From: Bordetella flabilis
GTDB lineage: Bacteria > Pseudomonadota > Gammaproteobacteria > Burkholderiales > Burkholderiaceae_B
Direction: 5' to 3'
Length of the DNA: 64,000 bases
Assembly: GCF_001676725.1 (NCBI RefSeq)
Contig: NZ_CP016172.1
Location: forward strand, 434,001 to 498,000
Shown: positions 26,809 to 33,617 of the stretch, piece after piece
How positions within the stretch are numbered: the first letter of the stretch is position 1
How the letters are laid out: every line of letters begins with the position of its first letter
Program-made: the position numbers and the translations under genes
Notes under the pieces: model-generated
Database searches by the model: none
What the model was told of the DNA's origin: nothing
Seen by the model: the letters and a program-made list of their open reading frames with translations, nothing else

Positions 26809-27822
26809 ATGAACGAGGATGGGTCGCCTGAACATCGAGTCATGCCAATAACGCGGATGTCCGCCGCCGATCTCGACGGCCTGCTATCCACGCTGACCGT
26901 GGATTTTGTGCGGCTGACCGAATGCCTGGTAAGTCCCGGTTGGCGCATAAACCTGGGAGGTACATCCGCACCCGGCATACATTACAACCTGTCCGGGCGG
27001 GGACGCATGGTGCTGGAGGGACATCCGGCCATCGAGCTTTCACCTCACACGCTTGTCATCACGCCGCCGAATCAGTATTTCCATATCGCGGTGCCGCCGG
27101 AGGATCCTGAAAGCGGGGTGTATCAGGAGGTGGAGGGCCGCTGGAAGCCATTCCCGCCGGGTGCGATCCGGCGCTTTGTCGCCGGCGAAGACGGCCCGCA
27201 CCTGATGTTGATCTGCGGCTATTTCCAGGCGTCCTATGGCGCGACCGTGAATTTGTTCTCGACGTTGCAAGCCCCTATCGTCGAACAGTTCGATAGCACG
27301 CACCACATTGACCGCACACTGCGCTTGGCCCTTCAGGAGCTCATCGACCAGGAAGTGGGTACGGGTGCCATGACGACGACCCTGCTCAAGGTAGTGTTGA
27401 TCGCGTTGCTAAGACGCTCATTGACCTCCATCGATCTATGGGTGGAGCGCTTCTCGCTATTGGGAGACGTCAATATCGCCCGCGCCTTCTCCCATATGGC
27501 GGCGCATCCCGGCGCGCCGCACTCCGCCAACAGCCTCGCCCGCATCGCTTGCTTGAGCAGATCGTCTTTTATGGCGCGGTTCACGCAAGTTATCGGCATG
27601 CCCCCGATGACCGTCCTCAGAAGGCTGCGCATGCGCCAAGCCGCGTCGATGCTGATCACCGACGAACTATCGGTCGATAGGATCGCGCGCTCGGTCGGAT
27701 ACAGCAGCCGAAGCAGTTTTCTGAAGGCATTCCATGATGTCTACGGCATTCAACCTTCCGACTATCGGGCTCAGTGCCGGTCCGGGAGCGCGCCCGGGAT
27801 ACGCACGTCCGTCAGTGGATGA
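26809..27822 (+). CDS. AraC-family regulator, second of the cluster
   Basis: 337 residues from the ATG at 26809; an in-frame TTG at 26755 is less likely. The N-terminal cupin-type domain has GIHYNLSGRGRMVLEGHPAIEL and LVITPPNQYFHIAVPP as separate blocks. The C-terminal HTH pair reads NSLARIACLSRSSFMARFTQVIGMPP and IARSVGYSSRSSFLKAFHDVYGIQPSDYRA. It resembles the first AraC protein in layout but is clearly divergent in sequence. It sits between the two genes that share the 66-bp promoter and is an equally good candidate to act there. Confidence 0.9.
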   Translation: MNEDGSPEHRVMPITRMSAADLDGLLSTLTVDFVRLTECLVSPGWRINLGGTSAPGIHYNLSGRGRMVLEGHPAIELSPHTLVITPPNQYFHIAVPPEDPESGVYQEVEGRWKPFPPGAIRRFVAGEDGPHLMLICGYFQASYGATVNLFSTLQAPIVEQFDSTHHIDRTLRLALQELIDQEVGTGAMTTTLLKVVLIALLRRSLTSIDLWVERFSLLGDVNIARAFSHMAAHPGAPHSANSLARIACLSRSSFMARFTQVIGMPPMTVLRRLRMRQAASMLITDELSVDRIARSVGYSSRSSFLKAFHDVYGIQPSDYRAQCRSGSAPGIRTSVSG

Positions 27823-27839
27823 AGCTCCGGTCTTGCTGG

Positions 27840-27905
27840 TTTGATCCTTTCTGGCAGTTTGTTGAGCAAAGCTAGTCTCGAAATCGGTATCGGGCGGGCC
27901 TAGAG
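27840..27905 (+). promoter_or_regulatory. AraC-type promoter element, copy 2 (before the YkgB-like gene)
   Basis: Gap-free relative of 25792-25857. Here the paired words are CTGGCA and TTGAGC, again starting 11 bp apart, followed by AGTCTCGAAATCGG and ending in CTAGAG. The element ends 46 bp before the ATG, nearly the same distance as in copy 1, which supports a shared activator contact with RNA polymerase. Confidence 0.65.
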
Positions 27906-27951
27906 TAGACGCTTTCTATCGCCAACGAACAACCCGAACGGAACCCCTGGA

Positions 27952-28458
27952 ATGACAACTCCTGCAAATCACTTTCGTCCACAAGTCGCTGAAAAGAGCG
28001 TGGGTTCGCTTTCTCACCTGGCTTTGCTCAGATGGGCTTTGGTCGTCATTTTTCTTTGGTTCGGCGGGATGAAGTTCACCGCCTACGAAGCCGGCGGCAT
28101 CGCTCCGTTCATCGTCAACAGCCCTTTCATGGGCTGGTTGAATGCCTTGTTCGGCGTTCAAGGGGCAAGCTACGTTATAGGCGTACTTGAATTGTCCACC
28201 GCCGCGGCTCTGATTCTCGGCGCGTTCCGGCCTTTCTTCTCGGCATTGGGCGCGGCGATGTCGGCTGCGACCTATGCGATCACACTCACCTTTTTCTTGA
28301 CCACTCCGGGCGTAGCCGAGGCAACGGCGGGGGGATTTCCGGCCATTTCAGCCATGCCCGGCCAGTTCCTCCTGAAAGACCTTGTTCTCCTGGCTGCCTC
28401 GCTTTCGCTTCTCCTGGCATCTATACAAAGCCAGCGCCTCAACGTGCCAAAGCCGTGA
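27952..28458 (+). CDS. YkgB/RclC-like (DUF417) inner-membrane protein
   Basis: 168 residues with about four membrane segments. The family pattern is readable: RWALVVIFLWFGGMKFTAYEAGGIAPFIVNSPF is covered in pieces by LWFGGMKFTAYEA and IVNSPFMGWL, followed by GVLELSTAAALILG and a TFFLTTPG segment. RclC of E. coli, a member of this family, is encoded with reactive-chlorine defence genes, and members are also found beside reductases. It probably acts in membrane redox or electrophile tolerance; the biochemical role is unknown. Transcribed from the second AraC-type element. Confidence 0.87.
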   Translation: MTTPANHFRPQVAEKSVGSLSHLALLRWALVVIFLWFGGMKFTAYEAGGIAPFIVNSPFMGWLNALFGVQGASYVIGVLELSTAAALILGAFRPFFSALGAAMSAATYAITLTFFLTTPGVAEATAGGFPAISAMPGQFLLKDLVLLAASLSLLLASIQSQRLNVPKP

Positions 28459-28466
28459 GTGACCGT

Positions 28467-28485
28467 GGCCCGGCCCATCCGGGCC
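28467..28485 (+). other. intercistronic hairpin
   Basis: GGCCCGG and CCGGGCC form a perfect 7-bp stem with a CCCAT loop between the YkgB-like gene and the oxidoreductase remnant. No T run follows, so it is more likely an mRNA-stability or attenuating element than a full terminator. Confidence 0.4.
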
Positions 28486-28506
28486 GGCTCAATGGAGGAA
28501 ATTTCC

Positions 28507-28917
28507 ATGAAGGCAATCATAGTGACGACCCAGGCCGCGGGTACGGCCGGGATGAAACTGGCCGAGCGGCCCCGGCCGCAGGCAGCAATAAACGATGTCG
28601 TCGTTCAGGTCTATGCGTCCGGGTTCACCGGGGATGAGCTGACGTGGCCACCGACCTGGACCGATCGGCTCGAGCGCGACCGAACCCCGTCGATCCCCGG
28701 GCATGAGCTGGCTGGAGTGGTCACTGCCCTTGGATATGGCACGACGGGCCTGTCCGTCGGGCAGCGGGTCTTCGGCCTCTCGGATTGGTATCGCGACGGT
28801 ACCCTCGCCGAATACGTCGCCGTCGAGGCGCGTAATCTCGCGCCGCTGCCGGGTGATGTCGATTTCACAGTGGCCGCGAGCGTGGCGATGTCGGGACTGA
28901 CGGCGTGGCTGCATTGA
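28507..28917 (+). pseudogene. zinc-type alcohol dehydrogenase/quinone oxidoreductase, 3' end lost at an IS
   Basis: The first ~136 codons of an MDR-superfamily NADP oxidoreductase. The GroES-like domain is intact: YASGFTGDELTWPP, then PGHELAGVVTALG, GQRVFGL and AASVAMSGLTAWL, which is the point where the Rossmann domain begins. The next codon is the TGA formed by the first three bases of the IS. The Rossmann half is not found on the far side of the element, so this is not a simple insertion but an insertion plus deletion. The truncated protein would lack its cofactor domain and is probably inactive. Confidence 0.85.
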
Positions 28918-28936
28918 CCCAGTGAAAACCTGCTCA
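28915..28936 (+). repeat. left terminal inverted repeat of the IS
   Basis: Starts TGACCCAGTGAAAACCTGC and matches the complement of the right end except for one substitution and one extra A. Confidence 0.85.
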
Positions 28937-28959
28937 CGTCATAATTGAGGAAGTTGACG

Positions 28960-29274
28960 ATGAGCACGAAGATGGAAGACGACAGCAAGCGTTGGACCGC
29001 CAAGCGCAAGAGCGCCCTGGTGCTGGACATTATTCAGGGTAAAACGACGGTTGCCGAAGCCAGCAGGACGTACGATCTGTCGCCCTCGGAGATCGAGCAA
29101 TGGGTCGATGACGGCAAGCGCGGCATGGAAAACGCCCTGAGGGCCAATCCGCAGGATGTCCGAGAGCAATACGAGCGTCAGCTGAAGGATCTTCAAGAAG
29201 CGTACGGCGAGGCGATGTTGGAGCTGCGTGCCAGAAAAAAATTGCAGTCCCTGCTGGGCGAGGACGAGAAGTGA
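28960..29274 (+). CDS. IS3-family transposase OrfA (DUF1153-like HTH protein)
   Basis: 104 residues. An N-terminal helix-turn-helix (RKSALVLDIIQGKTTVAEASRTYDLSPSEIEQWVDD, seen in pieces as KTTVAEASRTYDLS and EIEQWV) is followed by a charged coiled-coil (QYERQLKDLQEAYGEAMLEL). This is the usual OrfA plan: end recognition plus a leucine-zipper-like dimer segment. Its stop overlaps the start of OrfB (GTGA), so the two are coupled by overlap and not clearly by a slippery frameshift. Confidence 0.88.
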   Translation: MSTKMEDDSKRWTAKRKSALVLDIIQGKTTVAEASRTYDLSPSEIEQWVDDGKRGMENALRANPQDVREQYERQLKDLQEAYGEAMLELRARKKLQSLLGEDEK

Positions 29275-30092
29275 TCGAGATGATCCGCCAGGGACTACAA
29301 GCCGACGGCATTACCGTCTCGATCGCCAAGCTGTGCCGCTGGTTCGAGGTGCCGCGCCGCACGGTGTACTACAAGCCGGTTAAGTCGGCGCCGAAGATCG
29401 ATCCCAAATTCGCTGCGCCGATCAAGGCGATGATCGAGGAGTCGCCGTCGTTTGGCTACCGGACGGTTGCGCACCTATTAGGGTTCAACAAGAACACCGT
29501 ACAACGTGTGTTCCAGTTAATGGGCTGGCAGGTCCGCAAGCGGCCGATCGGCTTCAGGCCACGCATCCAGGCCCTGCCATCGGTGGCGACAATGCCCAAC
29601 GAGCGCTGGTCCACGGATTTGTGCCGAGTGTGGGCCGGTCGGGACGGCTGGGCGACGCTCGCACTGGTGATCGATTGCCATACGCGCGAGTTACTTGGCT
29701 GGCATCTGTCGCGAAGTGGCAAGGCATGCACCGCGGGCAGCGCCCTGGAACATGCCCTGATCGCCCGCTTCGGAACGCTAGGTCGCGTGCCGACGCCGTT
29801 CTTGCTCCGATCGGACAACGGACTGGTCTTCACCTCGCGCTGCTACACCGCGCTCGTACGCAGCTACGGCTTGCGCCAGGAGTTCATCACGCCGCATTGC
29901 CCTCAGCAGAACGGTATGGTCGAACGGGTAATCCGCACGCTCAAGGAGCAATGTGTACATCGCCACCGCTTTGAGACCATCCAGCACGCCAGCCGTGTGA
30001 TTGGTGACTGGATACGCTTTTACAACCATCGGCGCCCGCACCAAGCGCTTGGAATGAAGACACCGGCTGAGGCGTTTGCATTAGCCGCTTAA
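29271..30092 (+). CDS. IS3-family transposase OrfB (DDE/rve integrase)
   Basis: 273 residues. An N-terminal HTH_21 region (GITVSIAKLCRWFEVPRRTVYY) is followed by the retroviral-type integrase core with the DDE triad: Asp in RWSTDLCRVW, Asp in LRSDNGLVFTS and Glu in QQNGMVERVIRTLKEQ, the last about 35 residues after the second Asp. The C-terminal YNHRRPHQALGMKTPAEA box is standard for the family. It starts with GTG overlapping the OrfA stop. No internal stop or frameshift is seen, so it is probably functional. Confidence 0.93.
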   Translation: MIEMIRQGLQADGITVSIAKLCRWFEVPRRTVYYKPVKSAPKIDPKFAAPIKAMIEESPSFGYRTVAHLLGFNKNTVQRVFQLMGWQVRKRPIGFRPRIQALPSVATMPNERWSTDLCRVWAGRDGWATLALVIDCHTRELLGWHLSRSGKACTAGSALEHALIARFGTLGRVPTPFLLRSDNGLVFTSRCYTALVRSYGLRQEFITPHCPQQNGMVERVIRTLKEQCVHRHRFETIQHASRVIGDWIRFYNHRRPHQALGMKTPAEAFALAA

Positions 30093-30094
30093 CC

Positions 30095-30115
30095 TGAGCA
30101 GGTTTCGCTGGGTCA
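30095..30115 (-). repeat. right terminal inverted repeat of the IS
   Basis: TGAGCAGGTTTCGCTGGGTCA; its complement begins TGACCCAGCGAAACC, matching the left end. Confidence 0.85.
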
Positions 30116-30138
30116 ATACACGGCTTCCGCGACCATGA

Positions 30139-30171
30139 ACAACAACGCCCGCGCGAGGCGGGCGTTGTTGT
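30139..30171. terminator. strong hairpin next to the IS right end
   Basis: A perfect 14-bp stem (ACAACAACGCCCGC / GCGGGCGTTGTTGT) with a 5-base loop starts 24 bp past the IS. No T run is present, but A/T-rich stem ends resemble a terminator whose gene was deleted by the IS event. The rest of 30116-30327 shows no gene. Confidence 0.5.
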
Positions 30172-30327
30172 AAGCACTAGCTGAGCTGATGTCGTGAAGG
30201 GTGTCGTGTCTTGGGCTTCGGGTAATTCGACTTCCGGCGTAGACTGCCACGCCTACAGCAAAGCAACCAGCGATACACCCGGCATAACATAGAAACCGTC
30301 AGCTCTTTCCCTACTTCCAGGAAGCCA

Positions 30328-31434
30328 TCAAATTCCTTCGTCGTAGAAGGCCGTTATAGCCGTGGCGAACCAGAATAGCTGACCTTCAGAGAAGTCATCT
30401 CTGACCCACGCGGGTAGGCTTTGCCGAGGGAACATTAACTTAGAAAGAGCTAGGGCAAGCTGTTGCAACTTGAGGTTAATCCGAGTCTCGATGTCCGCAT
30501 TCTCGACGCCTCGTCCTAGTGCTTTGGCCAGAGCAAGCAAAACCTCTAAGAAAACAAAGTTCGCAGCTGGGCGATTGTCTGGTTTGCCAATGAAAGACCA
30601 AAAATCCATGCCGATGCACCGATAAACACGAACGGACCGAGTTTCCGAGTCGATTAAAACTCCCGGCTCGTTCGCTCGGTCGGCTTCTTCGAAGCCGTTC
30701 TGCAAGAGCTTGACAAGAATCTGGTTCTCTTTGTTGTTTGTTGTCCGGTCTGTTCCATATGTCAAACCTAGAACAACATCAATGCCAGTGACCTCCGGAT
30801 ATGTAACCCTTGTCTGTTGCACCCAAGCGCGATAATTGTCAATGATGGCTCGGGTCATACCCTGAACTTGCGTGTCATTGATTGTGTTGGGGCCGCTTTT
30901 TATCGACGTAAGATATCGGCGGTTGCCCACAACTACGGATTTATCAATCTCGCGCCACACGGAATTGAGTCGCTGCTGCGCCTTTTCCTCTCGACTGAGT
31001 CCCTCGAGAGCGGCAAACTCTGCGCGCTTCTCCGGCGCCTCAATCCATTTGTTAACTGAGCCTATTGGGTACTGGCTAACAAAGGCCGCCTCAATCTGTT
31101 TGCCAAATGACGTCTCCAACGCCATATATAACTTGCTATTGAATAGGAAAGCCCCGAAGGCTTGTGGGTCATCTAATCTCATGACGCTTGCGGACGTCAT
31201 TAGCACATACGGGTTCGTACGGTAGTCCGACAGGCCATCTCGACGTTCAAATGCAGCTGGTAAGTTCGTGCCGATGTATGCCGCAAGCGCATCGGCGAGG
31301 CAGTCTACTCGTTCCTCGGTTACCGCCCCGAAGAGCCTAACAATTTCTTCCGGATTGAAATGATGCGTCCGTGACTTAAGAAACCCGGAGAGTGTGTTTG
31401 GGACTGCATTTCTTCTTCTTGTCGCTGTTGCCAT
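30328..31434 (-). CDS. type II restriction endonuclease candidate, partner of the cytosine methyltransferase
   Basis: 368 residues, no strongly recognisable named motif. It directly follows a 5-methylcytosine methyltransferase gene (2 bases between stop and start) in a low-GC operon, the classic place for the cognate endonuclease. The stretch REIDKSVVVGNRRYLTSIKSGP (residues ~160-182, read as acidic residue, beta hairpin, then SIKSG) could be a PD-(D/E)xK core. The general look resembles PmeII-type type II enzymes as I remember them, but this is not verified. Base composition differs sharply from the surrounding genome, so it was probably acquired. Confidence 0.7.
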   Translation of the reverse strand: MATATRRRNAVPNTLSGFLKSRTHHFNPEEIVRLFGAVTEERVDCLADALAAYIGTNLPAAFERRDGLSDYRTNPYVLMTSASVMRLDDPQAFGAFLFNSKLYMALETSFGKQIEAAFVSQYPIGSVNKWIEAPEKRAEFAALEGLSREEKAQQRLNSVWREIDKSVVVGNRRYLTSIKSGPNTINDTQVQGMTRAIIDNYRAWVQQTRVTYPEVTGIDVVLGLTYGTDRTTNNKENQILVKLLQNGFEEADRANEPGVLIDSETRSVRVYRCIGMDFWSFIGKPDNRPAANFVFLEVLLALAKALGRGVENADIETRINLKLQQLALALSKLMFPRQSLPAWVRDDFSEGQLFWFATAITAFYDEGI

Positions 31435-31436
31435 TT

Positions 31437-32819
31437 TTACCCTATTGTGCTTACTTTTCGTAGAGTCTGCGGTGCTTCATAGGTTGCCGACGCATTGGCC
31501 TCTCCGTCTTCCCAAACATAAGTCTTACCGCCTTTGAACCACTGGCGAGTGCGGACATGCGATTGTACGTAGACTACTCTGTACTCTTGTGGTTTGGTTG
31601 CGCTTGCGACCCAATTTCGCTCGGCAAGGGCATCCAATTCCTTTGCAATAACGTTTCCGGCTACTGTTCCAAGGCGCACCGGCACCGCATTGCCGACCTG
31701 CGCGTATTGCTGACTAGCGGTTCCTTTGAAAACCCAGTCTGTGGGAAATTCTTGAATATGTGCATACTCCTTCAGCGAAAGGGCGCGCACTTCTGTTGGA
31801 TGGCAAAGCGCAGTGCTAGCGTGGTTCGGCATTGTGACAAGCGTGGGACATGGAAGGTCATAGCTCAGTCGGCGCCACCAGCCAGACCTGCCGCCCTTCG
31901 CATGCCACGCGGACCCCATTGACTCCTGCTGGAGTTCTACCGGCAGGCTGCGCCAATTCGAACCCTGAGGAATCCGGGCTAGAAAGGACTTCTTGCGCGG
32001 GCTAAAGTCCATAATCACCTCGCCCGGGTCACTTATTCTACCGATGGCATCCCGGAGCGTACTCCATGGCTTAAGTGAGCCAGCTTCTTCAAGAAGGGAT
32101 GTCTGAGCGGGAATCGAGTGATTGGGGCCGTGTGTTGGGTCGGGGAAATCAACAACGACGTTGTAGCGATTCCCGATGAATAGTGCGCGCTCGCGCAGTT
32201 GAGGCGCGCCGTAGTTGACGGCATTTACCTCGAAGCAATCCATGTGATAGCCGAAGCCCCCAACACTGGCCAAATTCTGCATGTCTTCGGCAAACAGCCG
32301 AACAACGGAGCCCGGCAGTTCATCCGATGCAAGCGGTGGTCCGCCGCGTTCGGGGCGCTCTGCAATTGGCCGATGTTTTAGTGCGGCAGATAGCAGCCCC
32401 CTCACGTTCTCCATCAGAAAGAACTTTGGCTGCATGTACTCCACAAAACGGAGGTATTGCCACAAGAGCGTACCGCGTGGGTCCTGCGTGGCCATTCTGC
32501 GCCCTGCCGTACTGAATGCTTGGCAGGGCGGTCCCCCAACCAGTACGTCCAACTCCCCTGGTTTGAGCCCGCAGGCAGACAGAACTTCGGCGGGGTCGAG
32601 GTCAGAGATGTCGCCCTCGAACACCTTTAGGTCGGCAGGGAGCCGCCCCTCTGAGCGATTCGCACGAATCGTTTCGCAAAACGATGGCACTTTCTCGACG
32701 CATGCTAGTAACTGGAATCGACCGGTAAGGTCGAGCCCGATGTCGAGTCCCATGGCTCCGGAAAACAGCGAGATTACGTTGTATTTCTTGGGTGCCTCTG
32801 CACCCTTGCGCTTATTCAT
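31437..32819 (-). CDS. DNA (cytosine-5) methyltransferase, type II restriction-modification system
   Basis: 460 residues from the ATG at 32819. All key m5C motifs are in order: motif I SLFSGAMGLDIGLD (SAM site, residue ~17), motif IV GGPPCQAFSTAGRR with the catalytic Cys (~98), motif VI FLMENVRGLL, motif VIII QLRERALFIG, and motif X YAQVGNAVPVRLG near residue 374. The variable target-recognition region lies between VIII and X. It protects host DNA against the endonuclease encoded next. Its first 8 bases overlap the small RHH gene. An in-frame extension to 32987 covers the RHH gene and is not the real start. Confidence 0.95.
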   Translation of the reverse strand: MNKRKGAEAPKKYNVISLFSGAMGLDIGLDLTGRFQLLACVEKVPSFCETIRANRSEGRLPADLKVFEGDISDLDPAEVLSACGLKPGELDVLVGGPPCQAFSTAGRRMATQDPRGTLLWQYLRFVEYMQPKFFLMENVRGLLSAALKHRPIAERPERGGPPLASDELPGSVVRLFAEDMQNLASVGGFGYHMDCFEVNAVNYGAPQLRERALFIGNRYNVVVDFPDPTHGPNHSIPAQTSLLEEAGSLKPWSTLRDAIGRISDPGEVIMDFSPRKKSFLARIPQGSNWRSLPVELQQESMGSAWHAKGGRSGWWRRLSYDLPCPTLVTMPNHASTALCHPTEVRALSLKEYAHIQEFPTDWVFKGTASQQYAQVGNAVPVRLGTVAGNVIAKELDALAERNWVASATKPQEYRVVYVQSHVRTRQWFKGGKTYVWEDGEANASATYEAPQTLRKVSTIG

Positions 32820-33018
32820 TGGACTCCTTCGGAGCGTGATGGTCGCCGGACGGGAAAAGGCCTCCTTGTAGGCCTCCCATCCGATGGCGTGCATAGATGC
32901 GCATGAATTCGCGGAGCACTTCCGATGCGCGCCGATTCTCCGACAGGCAGGCAGATTGGAACTCGTCCCTGAGTTCTTTTTCAACACGAATACGAATGCC
33001 CACTTCTTTGGTCGTCAT
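32812..33018 (-). CDS. small ribbon-helix-helix protein, candidate controller of the restriction-modification operon
   Basis: 68 residues. GIRIRVEKELRDEFQSACL followed by RRASEVLREFMRIYARH fits a ribbon-helix-helix DNA-binding fold: one basic strand, two helices. It is the first gene of a three-gene operon and overlaps the methyltransferase start by 8 bases, so translation is coupled. A 20-bp palindrome lies 20 bp upstream of its ATG. Known C proteins of restriction-modification systems are helix-turn-helix proteins; an RHH in this place would do the same job by another fold. Alternative: an antitoxin-like remnant. Confidence 0.8.
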   Translation of the reverse strand: MTTKEVGIRIRVEKELRDEFQSACLSENRRASEVLREFMRIYARHRMGGLQGGLFPSGDHHAPKESNE

Positions 33019-33037
33019 TTGTCGAGTTTACCGCATT

Positions 33038-33057
33038 GGATACACACTTGTGTATCC
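33038..33057. promoter_or_regulatory. 20-bp palindromic operator of the restriction-modification operon
   Basis: GGATACACA and TGTGTATCC form 9-bp perfect arms around a 2-bp centre, ending 20 bp before the RHH start codon. Its length and symmetry fit two RHH dimers. It would overlap the operon promoter and allow autoregulation. Confidence 0.7.
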
Positions 33058-33281
33058 ACTCCGGTGCGCTGAGTGGACGGACGGGGCGCATCGCCGTTAG
33101 AAACCCATCAGCGATAGAGGGCACCAGTGCCAGTTTGGCTGGAGGCTCGCTCGTACTTACGGGGGAAGGTTCGATGAGGCGACAGGTATAAAGTCTCGAG
33201 ACCTGCTTACGGAAAAATTGCGGAAAACTGCCGTGGCGCAGTTCGCACGCCGCATCACAGTTGATGAGCGTTGCCTTGCTG

Positions 33282-33314
33282 AAAACTCCCAATAATTCAA
33301 GGAATTGAGAGTTT
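33282..33314 (-). terminator. terminator of tRNA-Leu
   Basis: Read on the minus strand directly after the CCA end: AAAACTC pairs with GAGTTTT, with an inner perfect hairpin AATTC-CTT-GAATT, then a short T tract. It shows that the tRNA 3' flank is intact. Confidence 0.7.
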
Positions 33315-33399
33315 TGGTGCCCGGGGCCGGAATCGAACCGGCACGCCTTGCGGCGGGGGATTTTGAGTCCCCTGCGTCTACCAATTTCACCACCCGGGC
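33315..33399 (-). tRNA. tRNA-Leu (anticodon CAA)
   Basis: An 85-base gene with encoded CCA. The acceptor stem GCCCGGG/CCCGGGC, the D-loop GGTGAAATTGGTAGACGC, the anticodon loop CTCAAAA on a GGGGA/TCCCC stem, a long leucine-type variable arm and the T-loop GGTTCGATTCC are all visible. CAA decodes UUG. Confidence 0.97.
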
Positions 33400-33446
33400 A
33401 GGTCGTGCGCAGGCGCCTGGTGGCGCTGCGTGGCGGAAAGCTCGCA

Positions 33447-33452
33447 ATTATA
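33447..33452 (-). promoter_or_regulatory. -10 box of tRNA-Leu
   Basis: TATAAT on the minus strand, 48 bp upstream of the mature tRNA end. No good -35 is visible. Its upstream part overlaps the heat-shock promoter of htpG on the other strand. Confidence 0.5.
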
Positions 33453-33457
33453 GCCCA

Positions 33458-33485
33458 CTTGAAAACCCGGCTCCTGGCCCCATAC
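33458..33485 (+). promoter_or_regulatory. sigma-32 (heat-shock) promoter of htpG
   Basis: CTTGAAA (33458-33464), 13-bp spacer, then CCCCATAC (33478-33485) matches the sigma-32 consensus (CTTGAAA, N13-17, CCCCATNT) with one mismatch. Transcription would start near 33492, giving a leader of about 125 bases before the htpG ATG. Confidence 0.85.
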
Positions 33486-33617
33486 TGAGCTCGCCACGCC
33501 AACACGCGGGCGAGCCGGCTGCGTCGCCTCGCCGTGTGGGGTGCAGGCCGACCGGCGTGCCGGTCGCCCGCCCTGGCGTTCACCTTCCGACCAACCAGAC
33601 ACGAAGATTTCGACACC

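Larger units (their letters stand above)
28915..30115 (+). mobile_element. IS3-family insertion sequence, 1201 bp
   Basis: Bounded by imperfect inverted repeats beginning TGACCCAG at both ends (28915-28936 and 30095-30115). It carries an OrfA/OrfB transposase pair that nearly fills it. No matching 3-4 bp target duplication is seen: the left flank is GCAT, the right flank ATAC. That fits the loss of the host gene's 3' half through a deletion or recombination. The element looks intact and could be active. Confidence 0.9.

Noticed and set aside
28960..30092. Programmed -1 frameshift between OrfA and OrfB of the IS
   Set aside because: OrfB has its own GTG overlapping the OrfA stop, and no clear slippery heptamer with a following structure was seen at the junction. 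Coupling by overlap explains it.
33282..33399. tRNA-Leu as the integration site of the restriction-modification island
   Set aside because: The tRNA 3' end and its terminator are intact, no second copy of the tRNA end is seen in the window, and no integrase gene is present.
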